A stretch of 64,000 nt of DNA from Epiperipatus broadwayi (GCA_028023455.1 JAQFVV010006352.1:1880204-1944203), one strand, 5' to 3'; numbered from the stretch's first letter, positions 28,486 to 41,200 are shown. Numbers and translations are program-made. Notes: generated by a model not told the origin, from the sequence alone.

Positions 28486-29196
28486 ATAGCACATAAATTA
28501 TCCAGTTTAAAATCATTTTTATTTAGGAATAATAAATTATGTAAATATAGTTCTGATAAAGTAAGTAACATAAATGTATTTATTATGGATTTGTTAAATA
28601 TTGGATATGATCATAAATTAATTTATAATATTGTTACTAAGTTTAATAATAATAGAAATATTTTAGATGCTATAGATATTGATAAGATAAAATATACTTG
28701 GATATCAATACCATTTATTTGTAATGAACAAGTGAAATTTATAAAACAGATATATAAAAATATATGTCGAGTTGCATTTTATACTACTCCTAATTTAAAT
28801 AGATTAATAAATAATTCAAAAAATAGGTGTAGTATTTTAAATCAAAGTTGTGCAATATATAAATGGCTATGTGTTTGTGGAAAGGCATATATTGGGGAAT
28901 CTCGATGTACATTGGAGAAAAGATCAAAGGAGCATTTGTTGTTATATAAACGAGTGCAAAAATCAAGACAAGAGAATGTTAGAAATGATGATGTATCACC
29001 ATCAGTATTTTTTGATCATAATGTAACATGTAATTATGGTTTTGATTTTGATTTTAATAAAGTTAAGATTTTGTGTATTGAAAGAAATAATAATAAACGC
29101 AAAATTAAAGAAGCTATGTTAATAAAAAGTGAAAAGCAACAGTTGATAAACAGACAGGCCGCCAATATAAAAATTAATGAATTGTGGGAAAATTGA
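28486..29196 (+). CDS. PLE-A C-terminal fragment: GIY-YIG endonuclease, right arm
   Basis: Mirror copy of the left arm, open from about 28486 to the stop at 29196. It carries the same GIY-YIG core (CGKAYIGESRC) and C-terminal block (LINRQAANIKINELW). One base is missing near 28480 relative to the full-length element, so its 5' end is out of frame with any longer protein. The first internal ATG is at 28585. Confidence 0.85.
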   Translation: MAHKLSSLKSFLFRNNKLCKYSSDKVSNINVFIMDLLNIGYDHKLIYNIVTKFNNNRNILDAIDIDKIKYTWISIPFICNEQVKFIKQIYKNICRVAFYTTPNLNRLINNSKNRCSILNQSCAIYKWLCVCGKAYIGESRCTLEKRSKEHLLLYKRVQKSRQENVRNDDVSPSVFFDHNVTCNYGFDFDFNKVKILCIERNNNKRKIKEAMLIKSEKQQLINRQAANIKINELWEN

Positions 29197-29253
29197 TGTA
29201 TGACGTATTACTTTTTGTTTACATTTGTAACGGTTTTTTCTAATACAATTTGA

Positions 29254-29305
29254 ATCTAGTTGACAACGACTACATAGATAGTTGAAAGTACTTCTATTAA
29301 ATTGG
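29254..29305 (+). ncRNA. Hammerhead relic in the PLE-A tail (right arm)
   Basis: After the stop, the tail reads TTGACAA at the place of CUGANGA, ACTA-CATAGA-TAGT as stem II, GAAA (29284-29287), then the palindromic tetraloop GTAC and TT. Outer complementarity fits stem I: TAG with CTA, then CAATTT with AAATTG after an internal loop. C3 and G8 are changed, so it should be inactive. The same tail occurs at 27536-27590 (minus) and 55487-55545 (plus). Confidence 0.5.
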
Positions 29306-29465
29306 TATATATTTGTTTTTTTTTTAAATATTGTTTTACTGTATTAATTATTGTATTGTTTTGAATAATTATATATATTTTATTATAATTGGAATACAGA
29401 CATTGATTAATAATTTATATATATATATTATAATTGGAATACAGACATTATATATATATATATAT

Positions 29466-32400
29466 TGTACCCTCACTTCCCGATATATAATATAACTTAA
29501 AATATGACTAGCTCAATTAAATCGTTATACTCGGCTAAAATATGTATAACTATCATTAATATATTTTTATAATACTATATCTTATTAGATTCATTATAAC
29601 TTACCAAAATTAATATAGTTCAATATCATGTACTAATTAAATAAGTATTTATTAAAATCATGAGACTATGAAGTGAAGTTACAAGTGGTAATTGAATTTA
29701 CATTGAGCCAATGTCTTCCCAAGACATTATCTCAATGGCATAAGAATACTATTACCTCTTTATTATCTCATTACTACATTTACAGCACTCTTATGTCTTT
29801 TATAAAAATTAACTAACTTCAATAATAATAATAAATAAATCTCAATCTTTTATTAAGGAAATATAATTAAATAATCTCAGGTTCTTTTAATTATTTTAAA
29901 GTAATAATATTTCTTGCAGATAGGCATGATAAGGGATTTAATATCAAACCTAACTACACCTAACTTATAATAATAATAATAACTAACAATAATAATCTCT
30001 AGTGTATAAATTAATCTTATCTATTTTAATATACTACTAATCATTAAGAACACAAGTAAATCATCTACATGTCTTTCATTTTCATATAGTATCTTAATTT
30101 TAAAATATACTAAAATCTTATAATTTAATAACCTGTGGCAATAAATAATACTATACTCTTATATTGTGCATTATAAGTACTTTGTGACCATTATAATATT
30201 ATATGTTAATATCAATCAATTTCTATAAATTATATTAAGAAAATACTGTGTTTCTTTTAAAAATAATAATAACAATAAATTCATATTGTGCAAATATTAT
30301 GTTTATTCAAATTATCTGTTGTCAAATGCTGTGGTGTAAAATAATGAATTCGACACACTTTTAAAACAACTTAAACAAATTTATTTACATCAACTTTAAT
30401 AAACAACTTATGTACATTATTTACATTACAAGTGGAAACCAAAGAAAATAAAAATAAGAAAAATAATAATACAAGATTTTTACACTGTTACTATTTCCAT
30501 AAACATAAATAGATAATCCATACATTTCTTAAATGTTTTATCAGTAACATTTAATTAAGTTTATGAACTTAAATCTTAATAGATATCATTTGTCATTAGT
30601 TAGTACAAAAGAAGACTTTTATGTAAAATATCACTTATGTAGCATATGTAAAATAAACAAACTTTAACAATTAAAAATGCTACTTCACTTAAGTATTATT
30701 GCTATTTCTATTATAATGTACTAGTATGTATTACATTTACTATTAGCATTAATCAAATATCAACTAATGTATAGACTGATATAACTTTATAATATAATGA
30801 CATTTATTGATTATATAATTATTTACTTCATTCTGATGTAATTCCATACTGTATGTCTTACCAAAATATGCAATACATATATGTTCTTTTCTTAAAATAA
30901 TATTTAAAATTATTCAACAATTTCAAATTTTATAAAGTATTATATTAAAATAAATTCTATGATTCTTTTCTATTTAAACTACTACTCTTCTCTACTCGTA
31001 ATTCCTATTCCTTCCTAATAAAATTCTATCTACAAATATCATTTTGACCTTATTTAACTTCAGTAACAGCTTACCAATTTTTAAAAAAAATAATGACTAT
31101 CCAAACTATCTTATACCTCATCATCGATATACGATAAACCCTTCAAACAAAATATAAATTTCTATATAAAATTAATTTAACTTATCTAATAAAAAAAAAA
31201 ATAAAATATAGATATTTTTACCTCTTACTAACTTGAAAGGTAATATCAATAACTCATACTAATATAATAAATCAAATTCCTAATATTGTAACAGAAACAT
31301 TAAAATTTATTCACGAAAGAATCATATAATTATTTATGGATTTCTCTTATTATGTTATAATAAATTTATATCATAAATTTAAAGTATGCATATTAAAATA
31401 AAACTGTTATTACTAATATTATGCGTGTATATTCTTTAAATATTTATACATTCATTCAACAATCAAATAATATTTGGTTGATCTAAAGAAAACAAAGCAA
31501 AATACATCAAATTATTACTATTATATAATTTTTACCATAAATGATACTCCAATTTATAATCCGCCACACGATGTCCTCCAGGATTACAGTTTTACAAAAT
31601 AATTTCATTTATACTCAACAATTATTCTTTAAAATATTACGTGTTGTATAATTATATAAAAATAAACTTTATGAAATTAAGTGTTATATTAATATTTAGT
31701 TACTTTTTTTAAAAAAATGTACCTCTCTTATCTTTAATAGATCAATAAATAATTAAATATCTATGTTAGTTAAGAAAAACAAAAGATGTTACATAAAATC
31801 CAACGGTGTCTTCTTTCCACCTATAATTGTTCTTTTTTTCCTAGGCACAAACTTTTACCAACATTACTTCCTTTTCCGGTACATCACGTGTTTAAACAGT
31901 TTTTATGAAATAAATGAAAACGTTTTTTTTTTAAAAAAATAAAAATGAAATAAGTTCTACCATATGAAACAAAATAATAATTAAAATAGTTTATAGGATC
32001 CGGATTCATTTCTTTAAAGAAAAATTATTTAAAAGTTATTATTTCTAGGATTAGTCAATAGTTTATAATGTTCTTATTTAATTATTATAAATTGACTTGG
32101 ATATCCACGTATACTTATTTGCGCATTCCTTAATAAATATTTAGGTAAGATTAATTTCTAAAATTCTTCTGTACGACCAGCATCCAGATTTTACTATAAT
32201 ATATTTTATTTACAAGTATTTCTTTGCCAATTAAACTTCTGATTTATTTGCCTTTTAAAACTATCGAAATCTAGTCTTTTAAACCACAAAGACTTAACAA
32301 GGCAAGTAATTCTACAATTATTATTAATTACCATATCTTTACCAAGATATATACTTAAATTTGTATTTTAAAAATACTTTCTTCATAAAGAAGTATTTAT

Positions 32401-33765
32401 CTTTCTTTAAAATATTTATTTATAAAAATTAATTATAATCAACTTTTAAATTCATATAATGTCCAATATATTATTTTTGTCCAACTAGTAATTCTCCTAG
32501 TTAATCCAGCGTTTGTTATATTTTTAGTATAAAGTCTCCAATACATTTTATCCTTATACGATGCTTTCCTGATTATTTGATAGTAAATTGAGCTTCGATA
32601 GAGACGATCAATAGGGAATTATAAATAAATTAGCACTGCATATTTAACGGTAAAACTTTTATAAATTATTTAAAACTACTCTCTTATAATTTTAAAATAA
32701 TTACGAGAGCGTCTATAATTTTACTTAGCTATATCTAATAGCACACTTCACTTAAAAGAAATCATAATCATAATCCCCTCCGAACAATTGAACCTTAGTT
32801 TTATACCGGAATAAATTCCCCACTTGATTGGTAAATTAAACAATCACCTTGCTAGCCTATTTACATATTTTACCAACAATACAGAATTTAAAATAAATAA
32901 TGACTTATTTAATATTTATTATTTATTACATTATTAAATTCTTAAATTGATCTTTATCATTTATTTAAATCCATTAAACATTTTTTTAAAATATATTTTT
33001 TACTTTATTTCACTTTTAACTTTTATAAGACTATTTTTTAAACAAACTAAGTCTATTTTTATACGTTACGTTTTTTTAAACAGTATTTTAAAAATCAGAT
33101 TTAATATTTCACATTAATTATCTTTATTTTTATCTCGTGATAGCCAATATAATATTTATAAATTTTATAATAGAATTTTAGAACAGTTTTGCAACTTTAC
33201 TATAAAACTTACAAGCATGTGTGTACATATGTCTATCTATCATCTGTTTTACAACACAGATACAAACGCTTGTAATTATCTAAAAATAAACTAACAATTT
33301 AATTTTAAAAATAAATATTTTTAAAATAAATAATATATTATAACAACTTTAAAATAATAATTCGATATTATTAAAATCAAATATTAATCTTCTATTATAT
33401 ACTATTAATAATTAAAATATTTATATTCACTTATTAAATATTAATCTTTATCAACAATAAATATATGCATTTAATTTTAACTTATCTTTTTAACTTTTAG
33501 CTTTAAACATTTATTTACAAAACTTATTAATGCAGTATTGATCATGGCCAGTTTTCCCAACCATATAATATTATCACTTTTTATTGAAACATCTCTCTCA
33601 AACATTAGCACAATTTCACATATCAAATATTCATAGATTACTTTAATTAAACTTTTTGAAAGATTATCATAATAAAATCAATATCATATAGCTAAATATA
33701 TCTTAAATTTAAAATTTTTAATAAATTGATACAACAATTCATGGCGACCCATACAAAAGGGCACA
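29466..33765. mobile_element. 4.3-kb LTR-like element, probably a solo LTR, copy 1
   Basis: The segment begins TGTACCCTCAC and ends AAAAGGGCACA, so it has TG...CA ends with an imperfect 8-bp inverted match (TGTACCCT / AGGGCACA). It lies precisely between (AT)n runs. It contains no open frame of note and many T-rich and AATAAA-bearing stretches. A diverged second copy starts identically at 58365, also after (TA)n. The size is unusual for a solo LTR but resembles the 4.2-4.6 kb LTRs at 38-49 kb. A large non-coding LTR-retrotransposon derivative is an alternative. Confidence 0.55.
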
Positions 33766-33775
33766 ATATATATAT

Positions 33776-35710
33776 TGTAACGGAATAGCGTTACATAGGG
33801 TTTGAACCTAGGAAAGTGAAATATATATTGATGACGAAATAAATGACGGGTACAAAACTTTTTAACAAAGCGATCTTGTTTTAAAATAAACGCGAAACAG
33901 CCGTGTCTAAAGCAGATCGCAGCTATACAAGAGTACCTGTCAGATTTATTGAAATAAAATTAAAAGAGTTTTTATTTTTTGAGGAATTAATTATTATAAT
34001 CATTATTTGTCAAGTTTGCTTTTTTTGTTATTTCATTTTAAAAGAAAAAGAGAATGTTCGAGAACAAATTAGAAAATTTATTAAATCATTTTGAACAAAA
34101 AGAAAAAAAAAATAATAAGTAAATTAATTAATCTGCAATAGGTAAAGAAAATTCCAAGCGATCTAAGATATTTTGAATGGGGGGCAATTAGTAGAGTCAA
34201 ATTTAGAGAAGTTGAAACAATAAGCAGGATGTATGTTGGTAAAGTCTAGATAACAATCCAAATTTAGAAACAGAGGTGATAAAAAGTGTACACTGCTATT
34301 GTACTACTTAGACTTCCGACTCCAGCTAAAGCAATATGTAAGAAAATGGAAAAACTAAAGTAAATTCCCACGTGGTGCAAATGTCACAGAAACTATTAAA
34401 TAAAGAGGATTAGCAAATAAGAACTAATGACTTATGAGTGCATGATAGAGATTGGAGGAAAAATTCAAGGTGTCACGGCGGGAAAAAGGAGAGAAGAAAA
34501 AGGCAAGACGGAACCGAAAAAAGACACTAAATTGAAAGTTGTTGAAGGCGAAATCAAGTTGAATTGTAGCGGAAAGTATAATTAATTTTTCTTGCGGAGC
34601 TTCCGATTAAATGCTTGGACTACCTAACCTACACTTGTGTAATATCGCAGCCGAAATGCGTTGCTGAATCCAAAATTCGCGGCTTGGCCGCCGAACCTTC
34701 GCACCCGGCACCGTTGATTGTCCTAGAATGCTCTCAACCTCGGAGAAAATGAACTCAAGGACCACACACACCCTGGAAGCCTCACCCAGAACCGACATGC
34801 GGAATTAATAAAATATCGCTCAGGATCCCATTACAGTATTCTCGTCCCACAGGTAGTTATTTTTTAACATTTGCTTACACATTCATGCACCAAATAAATA
34901 CTTTAAAGTGGAGAACGATTTACAAACATTAAGTATAAAATGATTAAATTGCTAATGACCAACCGAACTGCTAAAGAACTCAACCAGTATAATATGTACA
35001 ATTAATACTCAGCAAAGATCTATGTAAGTTAATATTCGCTTCCGTTATTGTGTTATCTAGACTTACTAAATTATATATCTGCATAATAATTTTATTTACC
35101 CAGTTTACAAATAAATCATTCACTTAATTAATGTTTCTTTTATTGATCGCTTGGAATTTCAAATTTATTTAACCAATGTTGAATGAGTGCGGGAGTGATC
35201 TATTTTATATAATTTGAATGGGTGCATTTAATATGTTAGTTAAGCGTTAAGTATATTTATAGCATTTATAATTGTCGTACCATTCTTAGGTTAAGGTTAA
35301 GTTTTGGGAGATTTATTCTGGGGGATATAGGGCGGGCCTAACCATGATAAAGGCATGTCAATAGTGTGTTAAGAGTAATGAGCGATATAGTTCGGAAATA
35401 GTGGCTGTGTTCATTTCTTGCTGTCCGCTGGAGCGATGCTTGGGCATGTTCTGTGATATAGTTGAGTGAGCATGTGCACGTGCGTGGCGAGCTTGAAAGG
35501 GTTCTCCTGGCGCCTATTACTCGGATTCAATCTGAATCTAGGTATAAAACAAATAAAACGTGCGTGTATATGTGTTTGAAACTATTTTCACAAAACATTA
35601 TGTAACCCCGGACGACAGAACACAGCGGGTTCGTAAAAAGGGAATCGTCAATAGAAATGCCAGAAGGAGAACTAGTGTCCGCAGATATATAGACGAGGGT
35701 CCAGGTTACA
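33776..35710. mobile_element. 1.9-kb LTR-like element, candidate solo LTR
   Basis: Starts TGTAACGGAATAG and ends CCAGGTTACA, a 6-bp perfect inverted terminus (TGTAAC/GTTACA), and is bounded on both sides by (AT)n. It is clearly richer in G+C (especially 34440-34860 and 35280-35700) than its surroundings, consistent with a recent arrival. An AATAAA near 34806 followed by a T-rich stretch would fit an R/U5 boundary on the plus strand. Open frames at 33903-34094 and 34607-34798 show no known domain. Confidence 0.5.
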
Positions 35711-35742
<32 letters not shown>

Positions 35743-36890
35743 AGTTTTGTTTTCCTTTTCTCATAAGGCAAATATATATATATATATCATTCTAAATAGA
35801 GCTCCCAGATTCAATATCTTTGGAGATTTATATTGTCCACTAAAGCATTCGGAAAACTAATGCAACATTAAAATTATTAAAATGACTGATTAATCTATAT
35901 TTTATTTTAAAATTATGTAATATGTCATCAATATAGAATATAAACTCATGAGTAAAAGATTGTATCTAAATATTGAGTTTAATTAAATCAATTTAAGATA
36001 ACATGAAAGTTACTGAATAACTGAATATAAAAGAAACCATAAATGCCATTTTAGAAAAAAAAAATGTTTTTTTGCGCTATATAAAAAAAAGAAAATATTA
36101 GCTACTTATAAAAATAACGATTATCGAGTTTTGTATACTTTTTATTTGTTTCTGCAGTCAAGAATGCATTTTATATTTGATCCTTCACCACTGATAAAGA
36201 TTTAACAGTTAATACTTCATTACATTGAGTATAATATTTGGAATAAGGTATTGAAATACTAGAGAGGACAAAGAATCTCAAGATTAAATTTTGAATAGCT
36301 TTACAGTCACAATTGCTGTGAAGCACATCCTTACTTACACCTAATATATACAAAGCATATGTCAAAACATATTTAAATATATGTAACAAAGTTAATTCAT
36401 CAAACTAGACACAAATAATATGTAAATAAATAAATAGCTACTGAAAATCTTAGTAGTACCTTCAAATAAACAACAAGCATTTAGAATAGGAATCTAATTA
36501 GGTGGCATTAGAAATTAACATGTCTTACATGATTATAATGAATTTTAATATTTAAATTAGAAATGCATGATTCTATTCAAGAAAAAAAAGATAGGAAAAA
36601 AATCCTAGAAAAAAGAGAACATGCATATTTAAATATAGTACAAACTACAAACAAATATTATTAAATTATTTTTCTAATTTTAATAATTATATAAGAATCA
36701 TTTGTAACGTTAATTAACTTCATAGAATTCCAGGCTTATTATTAAGAGATTTTTCTTTCTCACTTGAATACAATCATTGCATTTTCATTTAAATATTAAA
36801 ACTCATTATAGTGATATATGAAAGAAGGTTCGGATGTTAATTTCTAGGTTTACCCGATGAAATCTTTTTTTCAGAGTAAATATATGTAGA
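35711..36890. other. AT-rich stretch without recognised features
   Basis: (AT)n runs at about 35711-35733 and 35771-35788. No gene seen; a 72-codon minus frame at 36171-36389 has no domain. Confidence 0.5.
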
Positions 36891-36933
36891 ATGAAAAAAA
36901 TGGTTATTGGTTTTCTTTATGCATTAATTTTAG
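36891..36933 (+). CDS. Possible signal-peptide exon of an unknown secreted protein
   Basis: ATG at 36891 opens 14 codons, MKKMVIGFLYALIL, and one more base before a possible donor GTAACT. A short positively charged start and a hydrophobic core ending in a phase-1 splice site is the usual form of a first exon of a secreted protein. No downstream exon was found, and 14 codons with a hydrophobic bias can arise by chance in T-rich DNA. Confidence 0.2.
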
Positions 36934-37423
36934 GTAACTAGGTACTTATTTATTTACATGCTTGTGTGTAATTTGATTATCTAAGTTTATTAAAAGTGAT
37001 TGTTCTATGACATATAGCATGATTATATGTAAATTTGTATTTTAAAACAAATAAAAATATTTTACTAGTTTTTCTCCCAATATTATTATGTACAGTGATT
37101 ATCAAAGATACAATTTCAGAAAAAAACTAATTTCTTTAAACATCTGACTTTATAAACATATCTAATTGTAAATAAGTTGCCAATGCTTTTGATTATTGTT
37201 TTACAAGTCTGTATCTTTTTTTAGTATTAGAATGATCCCTAATGATTGTTATAGATTAAAACATAGTGCTATATAAATAAGTTATTCATTATACATGTTT
37301 AACATTAGATCTATTTTGCAGACTAATTAAAACATAGCAAATGGATTTAAAAGTTATTAATTAATATCTTCATGCTCTCATTTCCAAATGCTTAAGATTT
37401 TTTTATGGATATATGTTTAGAAC
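36934..37423. other. AT-rich stretch, nothing recognised
   Basis: No repeat, gene or motif worth naming. Confidence 0.5.
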
Positions 37424-37536
37424 AAACAGGCAAAACTCTCCATATAGTAGTGCCACCCTGTGCCAACCAGAGTAATCAATGGATGCCAGAAGGCTTGTGC
37501 ACAAAATATCCATCTAGTGCCTACTCATCCAATATA

Positions 37537-37574
37537 CCCAGACTAGTTTCTGGCTTATGACCTTCATCAGTGAG
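37537..37574 (-). ncRNA. Hammerhead ribozyme-like motif, left arm
   Basis: Minus strand order: CTCA (stem I), CTGATGA (intact core), GG-TCATAAG-CC (short stem II flanked by an A.A mismatch), GAAA (intact core), CTAG palindromic tetraloop closed by one A-U pair, TC (cleavage), TGGG (pairs with CTCA, one wobble). This is the minimal type I design with a 1-bp stem III known from Penelope elements. Stem II is weak, so activity is uncertain. Confidence 0.55.
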
Positions 37575-37740
37575 GAGCCTTGGAGTTGACAACACTGCAC
37601 CTAGATCTTAGGATCTAATGCAACCCTCCAGCAGCCACCTTTTATCTCTACTTAACTACAAAAGCATGAGAATAAAATTTGAAAACACAATAATATTTTC
37701 AATCTAAGATCTAGGTGCATGGCTCTCAAATCCAAGGTTT

Positions 37741-37778
37741 CTCATTGATGAAGGCCATAAGTCAGAAACTAGTCTGGG
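37741..37778 (+). ncRNA. Hammerhead-like motif, right arm, mutated core
   Basis: Plus strand shows the same layout as the left arm, but the first core box is TTGATGA (C3 to T), which should abolish activity. GAAA, CTAG, TC and the CTCA/TGGG stem I are preserved. Confidence 0.5.
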
Positions 37779-38088
37779 GATATTGAATGAGTAGGCACTA
37801 GATGGGGATTTTATGCACAAACCTTCTGGCATTCATTGATTACTCTGGTTGGCACAGAGTGGCACTACTAATGGAGAGTTTTTCCTGTTTAATAACAGTT
37901 ATGTGCTACCATAAGAGATGGTAATCATGTGACATATACATTTAGGTTAAAATGGTAGAATTGGTTCATTGCATTTATTCTATCTTTTCAAAAATACTTT
38001 ATCTTGTGTTTAGAAAAGAGAGTATTCCTTAAAAGTGTTTATTAGCTTACAGCACATATGTGGTGGAGTAATCTCTATTGATTATTAC

Positions 38089-38202
38089 AATTATAACATA
38101 GTGCTATATAAATAAATAACTCAATATATATATATATTGTAACTTAATTATAACATAGTGCTATATAAATAAATAACTCAATATATATATATATTGTAAC
38201 TT
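38089..38202. repeat. 57-bp tandem duplication across an LTR edge
   Basis: Two 57-bp units (38089-38145 and 38146-38202) contain flanking DNA plus the first eight bases of the LTR (TGTAACTT). The real LTR continues from the second unit. The duplication therefore postdates insertion and was probably aided by the shared aattata. Confidence 0.85.
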
Positions 38203-41200
38203 AATTATAGAGATCAAATAAAATATTACCACTAGAGTACAACCTGCGTCAAGAGGCATTGTAGCTGAATAAACATTGTCAAAATGATGAATAGGAATAT
38301 ATTAAGGAGACTAATAAGTTGCAACTATATTAGTCATTGAAATTTATTAATGATCAAAATACTAATTATCAATCAAAATATCATTGGCTTCAATTCATCA
38401 ACTTCTACTTAAGATTTTTAAATATATCACAATATCAATAATCGGAAACAATAATGCCTGGAGACTTGTCATTTCAGTTATCTGGTATCTGGCCTATTTC
38501 AAACCCTAGTTAGGCAGCCATTGTATCATCAATAAACAAGTAGAAACTATAAACAAATTATTAAGAACAAACTATTATTACTCAGGAAATAACATCAAGT
38601 GGATGAGTACACTGGTAACTCAATAAAATATCTTCTCAATAAATCCAACAATAGATTTTACCCACATTCATCTCTTGGTTTGATGTCAAGTGCATATTTA
38701 AGTGAATAACAAGTAAATATGGTCTAGCAGGGTGCCACTAGATTACCTGAACCTAGACACAATTATATCTTACAACCTTTTCACATGTACCAGGTTTGAA
38801 TCCATTTTTGGTACATTATTTCTAACAAAAATGGAGGATTTTGCTTTTAGACCCATATCACTGTATGCACTAACATTTAAGAAAATACAAAACATCCTTA
38901 AACTAAAGTGGTGTATATAAAATTTATCAGACAGAAATCATCTAGATCGAAATGCAATATCTTTATAAGGTTTACTGGTTCATATTATACTAGTAATTTA
39001 GGATGGCAATTCACTCATCCTTGCATGATGTAGATAATGGAATGGTGGTTATTATAATGATTCATGAATGTCAACTAAATACAATGAAATTACTTATTTA
39101 TTTATGACCTTTAAACATTTATCTGGCTCATTAATTAAAACATGATGATGATGATAATGATAATGGTTTCAACCACAGTTTCAGGACCAAGTCTAACATA
39201 AAATTTAGTTCTAAAGAGATTCATAACTATTGGTTAATCTTAGTATATTTAATTGAACTTAAATCATTAATATTCACCTTTGATAATGAATGATCACAAC
39301 TAACGCTTAAAATGCATGACTCGTCTAAAAACGAGAAGATTTGATGTCACTCTAAATCGGCTACTTTTTATCGCACATATACATATTATATGTCATTCGA
39401 AAGAAAATCAGAAGTTCTGTAAGATGGTGCCCTCTTCAGAGTTATTTTACAAGTAAAAAATCAATAAAAATGACCATGTATGTCAAAAAAACCAAAGCAC
39501 CGCCTCCTCACCAACTTTTCTTGAATCTTATTGGCTGTCCCACTTCTGTCAGAAAGGGAAATGGCTGCCAAAAAGTAAAAAGTTATGTTCGTTTTGATTT
39601 TTATTACGAAAATGATAAACGAATGTTTACAACATTAAAAATATTTGAATTGAATTACAAATTATTATTGATAAAATAATACTAAAAAGCAAATTATTTT
39701 AGAGAAATAGTTAAGATATTACCAAGAATTATTTATTTATTGCTACATATTGATCGTAACGTTAAAGTGAAAAAAAAAAGATTTCATCAGCAATCTTTTT
39801 TGGTTGGTTGAATAGCGGTTACTTTTATTTCACCGCAATTGAATATTTTTTAAATTATAAATCAAATTTTATTTTTGAAAAGACTTTCGTTTGCTTTCGT
39901 AATCTGAGAATTCAGTAATATACTTTTTACAAATGAAACTAACGTATTTATATTATTAAAAGTGATCTATTTTAACAATAGATTTTGTTAAAGTTGTGAG
40001 TTGGCCAATTACAAGTTTTGATTTTTAACTCATTCAGCCAATTAAATAATAATCGTTGAAAGGGCTAATAAAGAATACTCTCAATGAAAATATATGCCTT
40101 GTTTAAGAAAACAAATTATTATTTATTAATGCATTACTAATATATAGAGACAATTTAAAGATAAAACTAAAAATTTATATGATTAATAATAATAATAATA
40201 ATTGATTATATTGCAATCATAAGATTAATTTTAAGTTCTTCCCCCTTTCCTGTCAAAGATATAATTTATATTAAACTGGATCCCAAATTTGCTAAGATTT
40301 TCAATCCACAAGAAAATATTTCATATAAAAAAATAAACACTCTTTTGGTACACATACATTTATAATCTAACATGTAAAGTAGAATGATTAAGGAGAAATA
40401 AAAATGTTAGTAGAATTGAAAGAGCAAGATTGCCAGAAACAAGTTTTTAAATTATTTCTCTCCTTCCCTTCTAAGCTTTGAGATCGCTATTCTTTAAATC
40501 AAAACAAAAATAATCTAATATTTTTAAATGCTATATATTTTTCTCACATTCATACAACATCATGTACATGTTGCAAGTATGGTTATATTACCATGTATGT
40601 GTGTGTTTATTCTTGTAATAACCAAAATATTATTTAAAAACAAAATAATAGCACAAAAATATTTTACATATTAATAACATTTCATAACTTTAGATTCATA
40701 TACAATAATACTCTTTAGAAAATAAACTTCATTAATAAGCAGGGTATAATAGTTTTAGCATACATAAAATTATTACTCAATGTTATAGCTATTATTATTG
40801 AAGAAAATTATGGTTTCAATCGATTATGGTTGTTTTAAAGTTCTAAGAAAAAAATATAAAACTTTACTGCTCAAATTATATCAATAGTCTTTGATATCAT
40901 AAAAAAATAGATAATGAAAAGTCATATAACTAGTCCCAAGAGTTCAAACTTAGCTTGTTCAATGTCTATACTTTTGCAGCAAACAATTGCTGTGGTGCAT
41001 TGGAACAGTCTTTTTTGAGGCTTATAATTATTTGATGGTGATGAGATTATTTGCTTTAGTGGAGATCATTTGGCACTGGTACTTTCCCTTCCTGTTAAAC
41101 ATAATTCTTCTATGAGATAAAGTATATCAGTTGTTCTTATATTTATAATTTTGCTTGGGTTTAAATTCAGTCATTGGAATACTTATCAGTAGATTAATCA

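Larger units (their letters stand above)
27466..29395. mobile_element. Head-to-head pair of 5'-truncated PLE-A copies
   Basis: The left arm (about 27466-28431, coding on minus) and right arm (about 28471-29395, coding on plus) are almost identical inverted copies separated by about 39 bp. Both end outward in the same tail (aattattcaaaacaatac read from the left) and both match the 3' part of the full-length PLE-A at 50-55.6 kb. The two 5' ends stop at slightly different points: the left copy reaches further into the reverse transcriptase C-terminus. Arrangement as inverted truncated pairs is typical of Penelope elements. Confidence 0.9.
37424..37890. mobile_element. Inverted repeat with hammerhead-like cores (retrozyme or PLE-tail derived)
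   Basis: Arms of about 190 bp (37424-37613 and 37703-37890) are diverged inverted copies around an 89-nt centre. Each arm holds a compact hammerhead layout reading outward from the centre. The arms are markedly less AT-rich than the flanks. No coding sequence. Confidence 0.75.
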
